Virus record (IMG/VR): IMGVR_UViG_3300045978_000522
Coordinates: 1 to 53,816 of that record
Reading direction: 5' to 3' (one strand)
From: a virus
DNA: 53,816 bases
The first letter of the stretch is position 1, and each line of letters begins with the position of its first letter. The notes below the pieces were generated by a model. That model did not search any database, was not told where the DNA came from, and was given only the letters and a program-made list of their open reading frames with translations. The position numbers were made by a program, and so were the translations under genes. Shown one piece after another: positions 24,573 to 32,864 of this stretch.

Positions 24573-25862
24573 ATGGCTACCGCGGTGCACGGCTCAGGGT
24601 CGCAGCAGGCGCGCGTGTTCTTCCTCGGGGAAGCGCCCGGCGAGGTCGAGGAGAAAACCGGCATTCCCTTCACCGGCAAGGCCGGGGCGGAGTTCGACTA
24701 CTGGCTGCAGCGCACGTGTCATCTGGCGCGCAAGGACGTCTTTGTCACCAACCTGTATCGGTACCGGCCGCCAGCCAACCGCGACCCGACGCCGCTGGAA
24801 ATCGCCGGCTGCGAGCCCGACTTGTGGCGGGAGCTGCTGACGGTCGGGCCGCGCATCCTGGCGACGCTCGGGCGCCTATCGACCCGGTGGGCGCTCGGCG
24901 ACTGGGCCTCGATGGAGGCGACGCACGGGCTGCCGCACCTGGCTGCCCTGACTTCGCCCTGGGGCGAGTGGAGCGGCACGGTGGTGCCGATCACGCATCC
25001 GGCGGCCGGGCTGCATCAGCCAACCTATTACGCCTGGACGGTGGCCGACTTCGAGGCGCTCGCCGAGGTGCTCGCCGGCACCCGGGCGGTGCACCGGCTG
25101 GACACCGAGCCAACCGACTATGGCTGGCACACGCCGGCTGACCTGGGGCGCATCCGGCGGACGAGCCTGCTGGGCCTGGATACCGAGGGGAGCCCGCGCC
25201 AGCCCTGGGGCCTCAGCTACAGCGTGGCGCCCCGGCACGGACGGGTCATCCGGGCCGGCGACCGGGAAGCGCTCACCGCCTTCGACCGGGCGCTCGTCGA
25301 GCAACAGCCCCAGCTCGTGCTGCACTACGCCCCGCACGACTTCCGGGTGCTCTCCGGAATGGGCCTCAACGTGGACGCCTGGCCCGGCCAGGTCTACGAC
25401 ACGATGCAGCTGGCCTACCTGGCAGCCCAGCCGCAGGGGCTCAAGACGCTCGCCTACCGCCTCTGTGGGCTCCGCCTGCGGGAGTACGAGGATCTGGTCG
25501 GGGAGGCTGCCGATCGCCTCGCCAGGGGCTTCCTGGAGGCCGCAGCGACCCTTTTGGCGCCTAGGGAGGGGGAGAAGCCGACGCCCATCCTGCGGGCGGT
25601 GCGGCGGAGCCTGAAGAGCGCCAGTCCCCGGGCGCTCTGGGGCCGGCAGCGGGAGGACATCCGGGAGGTGGTCGCCGGGGTCTGCGGCGCCATGCCCGAG
25701 GCCAGCCTCGACGAGGTGCCGGTCGAGGAGGCGCTTGCCTACGCCTGCGCCGATGCCGACGCGACGCGGCGGGTGTTCCTGGTGCTGCGGGATCAGTTCG
25801 ACTACGACCAGGCGATTGCGCGGGACGGCTATGCGCCCACCGGGATCCCCCATGGCGCGTGA
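24573..25862 (+). CDS. Uracil-DNA glycosylase fused to DEDDy 3'-5' exonuclease
   Basis: Residues 1-170 of this 429-aa protein form a family 4/5-type uracil-DNA glycosylase: GEAPGEVEEKTGIPFTGKAG (19-38), VTNLYRYRPP (58-67) and THP at 141-143. Only two Cys (49, 80) are present in this part, so the usual four-Cys iron-sulphur site appears incomplete. Residues 195-410 form a DnaQ/PolA-type exonuclease: ExoI LLGLDTEGS (D203, E205), ExoII HYAPHDF (D256) with YDTMQLAYL, and ExoIII Y390-x-x-x-D394. It appears to supply proofreading to the polymerase at 27170, which lacks this domain. That pairing is inference. Confidence 0.8.
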   Translation: MATAVHGSGSQQARVFFLGEAPGEVEEKTGIPFTGKAGAEFDYWLQRTCHLARKDVFVTNLYRYRPPANRDPTPLEIAGCEPDLWRELLTVGPRILATLGRLSTRWALGDWASMEATHGLPHLAALTSPWGEWSGTVVPITHPAAGLHQPTYYAWTVADFEALAEVLAGTRAVHRLDTEPTDYGWHTPADLGRIRRTSLLGLDTEGSPRQPWGLSYSVAPRHGRVIRAGDREALTAFDRALVEQQPQLVLHYAPHDFRVLSGMGLNVDAWPGQVYDTMQLAYLAAQPQGLKTLAYRLCGLRLREYEDLVGEAADRLARGFLEAAATLLAPREGEKPTPILRAVRRSLKSASPRALWGRQREDIREVVAGVCGAMPEASLDEVPVEEALAYACADADATRRVFLVLRDQFDYDQAIARDGYAPTGIPHGA

Positions 25863-25899
25863 CCCGGATGGCCGAGGCGCGCATCGCCAAGGAGAAGCC

Positions 25900-26521
25900 A
25901 TGACGCGCGGGGCGGCGCAGCCTGGCCGCAGCGGGAGCCGCGTCACACAGGCGCTCCGGCCTCTCACCGGCGGCGATACCGATCCAGCTGTGCGCGTCAC
26001 CCCCAGCTCCTATCGCGAGGTCTGCCGCTACGTCACCTTGCACCACCGCCATCACAAACCGCCGCGTGGCGGCAAGGTGTTCATTGCCCTGCGCAGCGGA
26101 GACGGCGAGTTGCTCGGCGTTGCAGTCCTCGGGCGACCCAGTGCCCGCGCCTTCGACCCGGCGAGAGTCGCCGAGATCACGCGCACCTGTACCGACGGGG
26201 CGCACAACGCCAACAGCCGCCTTTACGGCGCGTGCCGGCAAATCGCCCGGGCCATGGGCTACGAGCGCGTCGTCACCTATTACGGAGGAGAGCGAGAGCG
26301 GGGCGAGCCTCCGCGCGGCGGGTTTCGTCAGGGTGGCGGTCCTCGAGCCGCGGAAGAACTGGGCCGACAGCAGCCGAGCACTCAGACACCTGCGCGATCC
26401 CGAGGGACGCGGTGGCGTACGCCGCTACCGGTGGGAAGTGGTCTTTGTGGGCAACGGCGGGCCAAGCTATGACCACCGTGCTACGTCCGGCGCTCGTGCA
26501 ACAGGCGCTCCGGCTCTATGA
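25900..26521 (+). CDS. XF1762-like phage protein, apparent frameshift
   Basis: The first part (25900-26283) reads TLHHRHHKPPRGGK...GVAVLGRPSARAF...EITRTCTDGAHNANSRLYG...MGYERVVTYY. The continuation SGASLRAAGF...NWADSSRAL...RYRWEVV lies one frame over (26285-26521). Together they make one typical XF1762-family protein of about 206 aa. The break is at TAC-G-GAG-GAG (26281-26290), where a +1 shift restores the family sequence next to an SD-like GGAGGAG. Without the shift the frame ends at 26472. A programmed +1 frameshift, a real mutation or a sequencing error are all possible. AAGGAG precedes the ATG. Confidence 0.7.
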
Positions 26522-26675
26522 GGCGCTGCTCGACAAGACATGTGCGGACCCGGTCCGGGCGCACATCGCCCAACTGGCAGCGGTTATCGACGCCATGAGC
26601 CCGCGCGAGCAGGCCACCTACTACGCCGGGGCGCAGCGGGTACGCCTCGCCCGGCGCGGGCAGCAGGAGGCGTGA
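26469..26675 (+). CDS. Small helical protein
   Basis: This 68-aa protein contains LYEALLDKTCADPVRAHIAQ. It is coupled by ATGA to the unshifted frame of the previous gene and by TGATG to the next. Function unknown. Confidence 0.6.
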   Translation: MTTVLRPALVQQALRLYEALLDKTCADPVRAHIAQLAAVIDAMSPREQATYYAGAQRVRLARRGQQEA

Positions 26676-27034
26676 TGCGGGCCGACCTGTTCGTGTACCT
26701 GAGCGGGCCGCTGACGGCGACGCTCGGCTACACCGTCGAGGACAACATCGCCTCGGCCCTGCGCACCTACTGGGCCCTGCTGCTGCGCGGCGTGCCGGCC
26801 TTCTGCCCACATCTGGCGGGCGCCTTCCCGACTGCCTGGACGTTGATGCCACGAGAGCAATGGCTCGCCTACGACTACCGCGTGATCGAACGCGCGACGC
26901 ATGTGCTGATGCTCCCGCGGTGGGAGACGAGCGCCGGTGCCGTGGACGAGAAGACCTACGCTGAGGCGCGCGGGCTCCCGGTCGTCTACAGCATCGGCGA
27001 GTTGCTCGGCGACGAGGCGCCGGAGCCGGCATGA
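26675..27034 (+). CDS. DUF4406-like protein (deoxyribosyltransferase fold)
   Basis: This 119-aa protein has VYLSGPLTA at residues 7-15, FCPHLAGAF at about 43, then WLAYDYRVIERATHVLMLPR and WETSAGAVDE...ARGLPVVY. These are the hallmarks of DUF4406 proteins with a nucleoside 2-deoxyribosyltransferase-like fold. They are frequent in phages and may act on nucleotides or DNA bases. The chemistry here is unproven. GCAGGAGG precedes the start. Confidence 0.7.
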   Translation: MRADLFVYLSGPLTATLGYTVEDNIASALRTYWALLLRGVPAFCPHLAGAFPTAWTLMPREQWLAYDYRVIERATHVLMLPRWETSAGAVDEKTYAEARGLPVVYSIGELLGDEAPEPA

Positions 27035-27077
27035 CGCTCCTGGCGCGGGCGCAGCGTGCCAAGAAAGGCTCACCGCC

Positions 27078-27173
27078 ATGCCAGAACTGAGTCTGCCCCA
27101 GGCCATCGTCATCGTAGGGGTCATTTTCGCTGCGCTGATCTACGTCATCGCGCGGGCGTGGTTTGAACGGTGA
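27078..27173 (+). CDS. 31-aa single-pass membrane protein
   Basis: This tiny protein consists of one hydrophobic helix (AIVIVGVIFAALIYVIARAW). AAAGG lies about nine bases upstream of the ATG, and its TGA overlaps the GTG of the polymerase gene (GTGA). Function unknown. Confidence 0.5.
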   Translation: MPELSLPQAIVIVGVIFAALIYVIARAWFER

Positions 27174-28477
27174 CGCTGCTCCCCTGGGCGCTGGTCGAGA
27201 CCGAGCGCCAGCTGCTGCCCCAGATCCGGCGCATGGAGGATGTCGGGCTGCCGGTGGATCTCGACTACTTCAAAGCCTTCAGCGATTACTTGGCGTACCA
27301 ACTGGAAACGGAGCGCACGGCGATTCACGCACGTGGCGGCCCGGTGAATCCGAACTCGGCAGACCAGGTCGCCGCCTGGCTCTATGACGATCTCGGCGTG
27401 TCGCCGCCGCGCAAGCGCACCAAGCGCGGACGCGGCTCGACGGCGGAGAAGTACCTGCAGGCGGCACGGCACCGGCCGGCGACGACACGGCCGCAGCGCC
27501 AGGCGGTCGATCAGGTGCTGTCGTACAAAGAGCTGGTAACGCTCAAGACGCGCTACGTGGATCCGATGCCGGCGTGGGTCGGGGCCGATGGGCGCCTGCA
27601 CGCGCGCATCCTGTACACGCGCACCGATACCGGGCGGTTGGCGGCCAAGGATCCGAACGTGCTGGCCTTTCCCAAGCACTCGGACCTGGGGTTGCTCGTG
27701 CGGCGCGGCTTCGTGGCGCCGCCAGGGCGCGTGCTGGCCGAGTGGGATCTGCACCAGATCGAGATCGTGATGCTGGCCATCGACAGCGGCGACGAGCGCA
27801 TGCTGGCGGAGATCCGGGCCGGCGTCGACAAGCACCGGGCAACGGCGGCCCATATCCTCTACCGGATTCCGCTCAACCAGGTGACCCCGGAGCAGCGCTT
27901 CACCGCCAAGGCCGTCAATTTCGGGATCGTCATGGGCCTCACCGCCAAGGGGCTGCGCGAACAGTTTGACAAGCAGGGGAGCGTGCACGTCGATGCCCGC
28001 GGCCAGCGGCGCGCCTGGACCGAGGCCGACTGCCAGGCGCTGCTCGATGCCTGGGCGCGCGGCTACCCGCAGGCGGCGGCCTATCTGGAGCGCAAGCATG
28101 CCGAGGCGCGCCGGCTTGGCTACGTCACCGACTGGCGCGGCCGGCGACGGGCCCTGCCGGCGGTCCACTCGCCTCACCGCCAGGTCGCCGCCGAGGCGCT
28201 ACGCCAGGCGCAGGCTACGCCGATCCAGGCGGGGGCACAAGAACTGACCAAGCTGTGGATGCTGGCCACCTGGCCACGCCTGGAGTGGCTGCGGGCGCAG
28301 GGTATCTATGTCGAACTCCTGCTCCAGGTGCATGACGCCTTGCTCTGCGAACTGGACGCCGCCGCCTACGACGACGTGGATGCGCATATCCAGGCGGCGC
28401 TCGGCGAACTTCCCCGGCTTCTCGCCCCGGTGACGTGTACAGGCAGCGGGCCCGCCCGGACGTGGGCGGACTGTTGA
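27170..28477 (+). CDS. Family A DNA polymerase, polymerase domain only
   Basis: This 435-aa protein carries only the polymerase domain. Motif A is LAEWDLHQIE (D193, E198), D-x-H at 220-222, motif B K247 in FTAKAVNFGIVMG, and motif C QVHDALLCE (D389). Compared with E. coli Pol I, the position of Tyr766 is Met (M255) and that of Glu883 is Ala (A390); the catalytic Asp residues and Phe762 equivalent (F251) are present. The exonuclease domain is encoded separately at 24573. The GTG start overlaps the preceding stop. It is the presumed replicative polymerase of the phage. Confidence 0.88.
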   Translation: MTLLPWALVETERQLLPQIRRMEDVGLPVDLDYFKAFSDYLAYQLETERTAIHARGGPVNPNSADQVAAWLYDDLGVSPPRKRTKRGRGSTAEKYLQAARHRPATTRPQRQAVDQVLSYKELVTLKTRYVDPMPAWVGADGRLHARILYTRTDTGRLAAKDPNVLAFPKHSDLGLLVRRGFVAPPGRVLAEWDLHQIEIVMLAIDSGDERMLAEIRAGVDKHRATAAHILYRIPLNQVTPEQRFTAKAVNFGIVMGLTAKGLREQFDKQGSVHVDARGQRRAWTEADCQALLDAWARGYPQAAAYLERKHAEARRLGYVTDWRGRRRALPAVHSPHRQVAAEALRQAQATPIQAGAQELTKLWMLATWPRLEWLRAQGIYVELLLQVHDALLCELDAAAYDDVDAHIQAALGELPRLLAPVTCTGSGPARTWADC

Positions 28478-28491
28478 GAAAGGCCTGGACG

Positions 28492-28827
28492 ATGGGACAA
28501 AGTGCCGCCTGGCTCTCTGATGACTGGCGCGATCATCTGGCGCGAGTGTGCGCCGAGCGCGCCGAGATGGCGATGTACCGGAAAACGCTCGACGACGGGA
28601 TCGACAGCATCAATGCCGAGATCCGCGAGATCCTCAGCGCCCACGACCTGATCGAGGCCAGGGTGCCGGGCTACCAGGTGACGATGGTCACCACGCGCCG
28701 CGGCACGCTGAGCGCCGAGCGGCTGCTGGAGCTGGGGGTCTCGACGGCGACGATCGCCGAGGCAACTAAGGTGGCGCTCATCGTCTCGGTGCGCGTCACC
28801 GAGCAGTCACGGGACAGCGTATCCTAG
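28492..28827 (+). CDS. Hypothetical phage protein
   Basis: This 111-aa protein starts behind GAGAAAGG. Its helical N-terminal half (DDGIDSINAEIREILSAHD) is followed by a strand-rich part (PGYQVTMVTTRRGTLSAERL, LLELGVSTATIAEAT). The pattern of a coiled coil plus a GY-x-V strand recurs in small proteins of phage replication modules, but I cannot assign a function. Confidence 0.6.
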   Translation: MGQSAAWLSDDWRDHLARVCAERAEMAMYRKTLDDGIDSINAEIREILSAHDLIEARVPGYQVTMVTTRRGTLSAERLLELGVSTATIAEATKVALIVSVRVTEQSRDSVS

Positions 28828-28835
28828 AGGGCACG

Positions 28836-29114
28836 ATGGCGATATGGACCTTCCTGGCTCGCGTGATGTCGTGGATCTGGTGGTGGTTGAGCGGGCTGTG
28901 GCCGCGGCAGCCGTTCCTGCGCGCCGACCCGCGAGAGGAGGGCGTCGTGCTCGTCTTCAGCCACCCGATGCGCTTTGTGGCGCTCGACGCGGCCGCTGCG
29001 GTGGCGCTGGCCAACGAACTGCTGCAGGCCGCGCACACCATCGACAGCGAGGCCGCCGAGCAAGCGGAGACCGCGATCCTGGAGCAACTGGAAACGCCGA
29101 CGACGCGGCACTGA
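28836..29114 (+). CDS. Hypothetical protein with hydrophobic N-terminus
   Basis: This 92-aa protein begins with a Trp-rich hydrophobic stretch (residues 2-22, WTFLARVMSWIWWWLSGLW) that could anchor it in the membrane. A soluble part follows (VVLVFSHPMRFVALDA and a helix). Function unknown. Confidence 0.55.
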   Translation: MAIWTFLARVMSWIWWWLSGLWPRQPFLRADPREEGVVLVFSHPMRFVALDAAAAVALANELLQAAHTIDSEAAEQAETAILEQLETPTTRH

Positions 29115-29116
29115 CG

Positions 29117-29515
29117 ATGGGCTTCCACGTACCCGAAGCAGCGCGCATGACCGAGGGGCCAATGGGGACGCGCCCGGGCTCAGGGCAGTACGGCGTTTTT
29201 GCGATCGACTCGCCGGAGCCAGGCTGGCACCTCGTGCTGATCGCGGATGACGGGACCCATGCCGACGTCCCGGAGTCGCTCGGCTGGGAGCATGTCAGCG
29301 TGCGCGCCACCCGCAAACGGCGCAGCCGGGTACCGAGCTGGCGGGAGATGTGCTTCATCAAGAGGCTGTTCTGGGACGACGAGGATGTCGTCGTGCAGTA
29401 CCATCCGCGGCGCTCCGAGTACGTGAACACCCACCCGGACGTGCTGCACCTGTGGCGGCATGCGACGCTGCCCTTCCCGACACCACCACCGACGCTCGTG
29501 GGTCCGGATCAGTAG
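29117..29515 (+). CDS. Conserved phage protein (YHP..S.YVN.HP motif)
   Basis: The C-terminal half of this 132-aa protein (REMCFIKRLFWDDEDVVVQY, then HPRRSEYVNTHPDVLHLWR) matches a motif widely seen in phage and prophage proteins of unknown function (DUF7694-like, from memory). The N-terminal part is a beta-rich domain (PGWHLVLIADDGTH). Its start lies two bases after the previous stop. Confidence 0.65.
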   Translation: MGFHVPEAARMTEGPMGTRPGSGQYGVFAIDSPEPGWHLVLIADDGTHADVPESLGWEHVSVRATRKRRSRVPSWREMCFIKRLFWDDEDVVVQYHPRRSEYVNTHPDVLHLWRHATLPFPTPPPTLVGPDQ

Positions 29516-29566
29516 CCGCGCAACGGCGCGAGGACGATTCACGACTTCAATTGCAGGAGCCCGCCA

Positions 29567-29806
29567 GTGTTCATTGCACAAACCTGGCTCAACGAAGGCG
29601 AGCAACTGCTCATCCTCGGCCTCTCGGCCGAGAACCGCAAACGCCTCGCCGAGGGGCGTCCGATCGACCTTTCGCGCAAGACGCACGGGCTGGCGATCCC
29701 GGCAGGGCTGCGCATTATGATCTTCGCGGGCGAGACCGAGGAGTCGATGCGCGCGGAGCTGGCCTCGCTTATCGGGCCCGAGACCGTTCAGACGAAGTCG
29801 CAGTAA
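29567..29806 (+). CDS. Small hypothetical protein
   Basis: This 79-aa protein starts at GTG 29567 behind GCAGGAG. It contains LLILGLSAENRKRLAEGRPI and IPAGLRIMIFAGETEESM, the look of a small alpha/beta phage protein. Its stop is five bases from the convergent gene end at 29812. No terminator is visible there. Confidence 0.6.
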   Translation: MFIAQTWLNEGEQLLILGLSAENRKRLAEGRPIDLSRKTHGLAIPAGLRIMIFAGETEESMRAELASLIGPETVQTKSQ

Positions 29807-29811
29807 AGCCG

Positions 29812-30030
29812 TCAGTAGCCGCGTACGTCGGGCACCGGCACGTCGCCCTCGCTGCCGCGCAGCGCCGGGGCGTCGGTCGGCGCAACGCCCGGCGCCCCGG
29901 TCACCGTCAGGCGCGGGGTGCCATCCTCGTTATGCGCCACGTAGAACAGATTCCGGATCGCCGCGATGAGGCCGTCCAGTTCGTCGGCCACCACTGGCGG
30001 GAGCTGGTCCCTATAGCGAAGCCCGTACAT
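29812..30030 (-). CDS. Small hypothetical protein, end of late block
   Basis: This 72-aa protein, the last gene of the right late block, has a helical N-terminus (LPPVVADELDGLIAAIRNLF) and a Pro/Gly-rich tail. One base separates it from the gene upstream. A minor virion role is inferred from position only. Confidence 0.55.
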   Translation of the reverse strand: MYGLRYRDQLPPVVADELDGLIAAIRNLFYVAHNEDGTPRLTVTGAPGVAPTDAPALRGSEGDVPVPDVRGY

Positions 30031-30031
30031 G

Positions 30032-30211
30032 TCAGTACTCCTGGGGCTTGGGGCCCGAGCGGTGCGTGGCCAACGTCTTGGCGCGCACCGAGCGTGCGCC
30101 CTTGTTCTTGCCCTTGCTCACGTAGGCAGCGGCGGCGCGGGTCTTGGCCTGCTTCGGCTCCACCTGACGCGCGATCAGCTCGTCGCGAATCGCTTCGTAG
30201 ACTTTCGGCAT
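30032..30211 (-). CDS. 59-aa basic protein
   Basis: This frame encodes KVYEAIRDELIARQVEPKQA followed by a Lys/Arg-rich tail (SKGKNKGARSVRAKT). GAGGGAG lies five bases before the ATG. Gene spacing is tight on both sides. Similar short basic helical proteins are common in phage structural operons. Function unknown. Confidence 0.6.
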   Translation of the reverse strand: MPKVYEAIRDELIARQVEPKQAKTRAAAAYVSKGKNKGARSVRAKTLATHRSGPKPQEY

Positions 30212-30226
30212 AGCAACGCTCCCTCG

Positions 30227-30652
30227 TCACGCGACCGTGTAGAGCCGGACCTGTTGCGCCAGTAGCGCCGACTCCGCGCTGCGGAAGGTCACGACAAACT
30301 CGACATAGGTCGCCTTGTCGACGGGCGCCGCCGTCACGGTGAAACTGACGTTGCGCGCGGCGTCGTCGCGGTCCTGCACATAGAGCACCGAGCCTGCCTT
30401 GACCGTGACGAGCAGCACGCGGCCCACATCCTCGCCGTCCACGGTGTGGTAGCGCGCCCAGACCCTGGTCACGGCCGTATAGGGGGCCGCAGCGTTGAAG
30501 CGCAGCTGACTCTCGCTCGGCGGCTCGGTGAGCGTGAGGTTGTGCGTGTAGAGATACGAGCTGCCGGCGCTCGGGCGCACCGGGACGCCATCGACGCGCA
30601 GCTCCTTGACGTCGAGCACGCGGCCCTGGGCGACTTGGAACTGCAGATCCAT
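30227..30652 (-). CDS. Putative structural protein
   Basis: This 141-aa beta-rich protein contains SYLYTHNLTLTEPPSESQLR and VLLVTVKAGSVLYVQDRDD. Position after the tail genes suggests a minor tail or decoration protein. No family recognised. Confidence 0.5.
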   Translation of the reverse strand: MDLQFQVAQGRVLDVKELRVDGVPVRPSAGSSYLYTHNLTLTEPPSESQLRFNAAAPYTAVTRVWARYHTVDGEDVGRVLLVTVKAGSVLYVQDRDDAARNVSFTVTAAPVDKATYVEFVVTFRSAESALLAQQVRLYTVA

Positions 30653-30660
30653 AACGGGGC

Positions 30661-30909
30661 TCAGGCCTGCGTGGCGATGGCGATTGCGGCGCCGGTGGCG
30701 AACTGGATCATCAGCTGCGTCTTGCCCGAGCCGTTGTCCTGGACCCAGAGGTTGGCGGCATTGGCGGCCGGCGCCGCCGGAGCGGTGGTCTCGGTGAAGG
30801 TCAGCCGGCCCCCGGTGGCGACCGGTTGCGCGACGCCGGAGGCGTCAAGCGTCCGGAGCGTCTTGACGTCGAGCGTGGTGATGCGCGCGTTGTGGGAAGT
30901 CAGATCCAT
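30661..30909 (-). CDS. Putative small tail-associated protein
   Basis: This 82-aa beta-rich protein has an Ala-rich centre and a segment often seen in tail fibre or fibre-associated proteins: LRTLDASGVAQPVATGGRLT, then NLWVQDNGSGKTQLMIQFAT. It may be a minor fibre component. Confidence 0.5.
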   Translation of the reverse strand: MDLTSHNARITTLDVKTLRTLDASGVAQPVATGGRLTFTETTAPAAPAANAANLWVQDNGSGKTQLMIQFATGAAIAIATQA

Positions 30910-30932
30910 GGTCGGTGCTCCTTCTGGTGACG

Positions 30933-32864
30933 TTATCCAGTTTGCTCCCGGCGGACTTTCACGACCAGCTGATTCACCTCCCAGCGCACGCCGGGCGTGG
31001 GCGAGTCGGCGATCTCCAGCTGGAACGTGCGCAGGGGACTCAGGCTCAGGCTGTCGAGCGGGCGGATGACGGCTTCCTCGCCAAGCGAAGAAGGCGTCAG
31101 GTCAACGGTGTCCACGGTCTTGCGCTCGCGGCCAAAATCGCTGACGAGCGCAATGGTGACCTGGGCGCCGGCCTGGGCCTTGGCGAGCACGCAGCCCGCC
31201 ATGACGCCGGCTTCGTTGAGGATGTTGGCGGGCGCGACCGGCTTGGTCAGGATGCGACTGGTGTACGGCTGGCCGGAATCCTGGTCACCGGTGTCGCAGC
31301 GCCAGATGAGCCCGTTGCCCTCGACCCCGATGAAGGGCTGCAGGATGCGCGAGCGGGCCGTGCCGGCGTCGACGTTGGCGGCGTAGAGACAGGCGGTGAG
31401 CGCGCGGGCGGAAGCGCCGTCCCACAGCACCCAGCCCTTGCGCCCGCCGTCCTCGCTGTCGCGCATGAAAGGCGTGTGGAGTACCAAGTGATAGTTGGGG
31501 CGGCTGGCGCCGTCGATCGGGACCCACCAGTGAATCTGCTGCTTGTCCGGGTAATAAACCACCCGCGCCGTGACCTCGCTGGCATCGAGCGAGACGCGCT
31601 CGCGCCAGGTGGGCAGGATGTCGGTGCCGCAGGTCTGGAGCCCGTTGGCGCCGATGCGGCACGGGCCGATGCGCGGGTCGAGGAAGTAGACCGCCGGGCG
31701 CCCGACCTGGTCGGCGGCTTCCACCACGCTCCCCGGCACGGCGCCGCGCTCCTTGCTGATGGCGATGGCCTCGTAGGCGCGGCTGCGCACGCCGGTGCGA
31801 ACCAGCTTGTAGACGGCGCTCGCCTTGAAGGCCCAGATGGCGCCGTTGCTCGACCGCGAGAGCGCGGTCAGCCGGCCGCCGTCGGTCGTGTCGAGATCGA
31901 CGAAGTTCACCGTCGAGACCGGGATGCGCTCGTCGTTGCCGATACCGGTCGGATCGCCGTAGACCGGCGTCCAGCTCACGCGGGAGTCCAGGGCAGCGTT
32001 GTTGAAGGCGCCACCGAGCAGGAGGCGGTCGTCGTCGGCGACGACGAAGCGGGCGCTGTAGGGCGGCGTGTAGTCGCCGGGTTCCGCCACCAGGGGAAAG
32101 AGGCCGGTGTAGCCCGGGCTGGCCGGAGTCGAGTCGACAATCGGCGTGCCGATGGCGGCGGTCCCGATGCGGTACCACGCTGAGGCGTTGAGGCTGGCTT
32201 CAGCCTCCCACTGATCAGCGCTCTCGGCAGCCGCGGGCGAGGCGATAGAGGCGCCAGAGCCCGAGCCCGGCGGAGCAAACGTCGTTGCCGCACTCGGCTC
32301 GCTGCGCAGGGCGCGCGTGGAGTGCTTCAGCCGGGTGCGGTAGTAGCGCGTAGTGGCGAAGCTGCCGCTCCCGGTCGTGGTGACAGCAGGGGCCGCAGTG
32401 GGCGCGATGAGGCCGGCGCGCCTGAGCGTCGAGCCGTCCCAGACGTGGAGCCGGTCGACCGCGCTCGGATAGGCCAGGAACAGCTTGCCGTGCAGCGTCT
32501 GGGCGGCCCAGGCGTAGGGCCCCTCGCCGGTGAGGACCGGCGCGTCGGCAACGGCGACCGACGACCACGCGTTCACCTTGCGCGCCAGGGTGGCCGAGGA
32601 CGTGCCGGTCACGCCGAGCGCCCACAGCTCGCTGTCGGTCCAGGCGGAACTCGGCAGGTGGCGGTAGAGGAAGGTCACCCGGTCGTGACCGACCAGGCCG
32701 CTACCGGTCAGGTCAATGGCGCGCGCGCCCAGACGGCGCTCGCCCAGGGTGGAGCGCGTGAACTCGACATTCATCGCCACCAGACACTGGTCGTCGGGGA
32801 TCGCAATCGGGGCGTCCTGCTGGTTGACCCCGCCGCGCAGCGACGCCAGCACGTAGTCGGGCAT
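30933..32864 (-). CDS. Putative tail nozzle/beta-propeller protein
   Basis: The N-terminus of this 643-aa protein (LRGGVNQQDAPIAIPDDQCL, then NVEFTR..GERRLG) matches the common start of phage tail proteins built around a beta-propeller: G-G-x-N near the start, N-V and a G-x-x-x-R-x-G turn. Blade-like repeats follow, such as VYKLVRTG, WWVPIDG and LIWRCDTG. Podoviral nozzles (T7 gp12-like) have this size and fold. The start at 32864 overlaps the TGA of the gene upstream. Assignment is by architecture, not specific homology. Confidence 0.6.
   Translation of the reverse strand: MPDYVLASLRGGVNQQDAPIAIPDDQCLVAMNVEFTRSTLGERRLGARAIDLTGSGLVGHDRVTFLYRHLPSSAWTDSELWALGVTGTSSATLARKVNAWSSVAVADAPVLTGEGPYAWAAQTLHGKLFLAYPSAVDRLHVWDGSTLRRAGLIAPTAAPAVTTTGSGSFATTRYYRTRLKHSTRALRSEPSAATTFAPPGSGSGASIASPAAAESADQWEAEASLNASAWYRIGTAAIGTPIVDSTPASPGYTGLFPLVAEPGDYTPPYSARFVVADDDRLLLGGAFNNAALDSRVSWTPVYGDPTGIGNDERIPVSTVNFVDLDTTDGGRLTALSRSSNGAIWAFKASAVYKLVRTGVRSRAYEAIAISKERGAVPGSVVEAADQVGRPAVYFLDPRIGPCRIGANGLQTCGTDILPTWRERVSLDASEVTARVVYYPDKQQIHWWVPIDGASRPNYHLVLHTPFMRDSEDGGRKGWVLWDGASARALTACLYAANVDAGTARSRILQPFIGVEGNGLIWRCDTGDQDSGQPYTSRILTKPVAPANILNEAGVMAGCVLAKAQAGAQVTIALVSDFGRERKTVDTVDLTPSSLGEEAVIRPLDSLSLSPLRTFQLEIADSPTPGVRWEVNQLVVKVRREQTG

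Noticed and set aside
27031-27090. 19-aa ORF coupled by ATGA after the DUF4406 gene
   Set aside because: Too short, no features, and it overlaps the better supported 31-aa membrane protein at 27078.
29806-29812. Shared bidirectional terminator between the convergent early and late genes
   Set aside because: Only five bases separate the stops and I see no hairpin with a T-tract around them.
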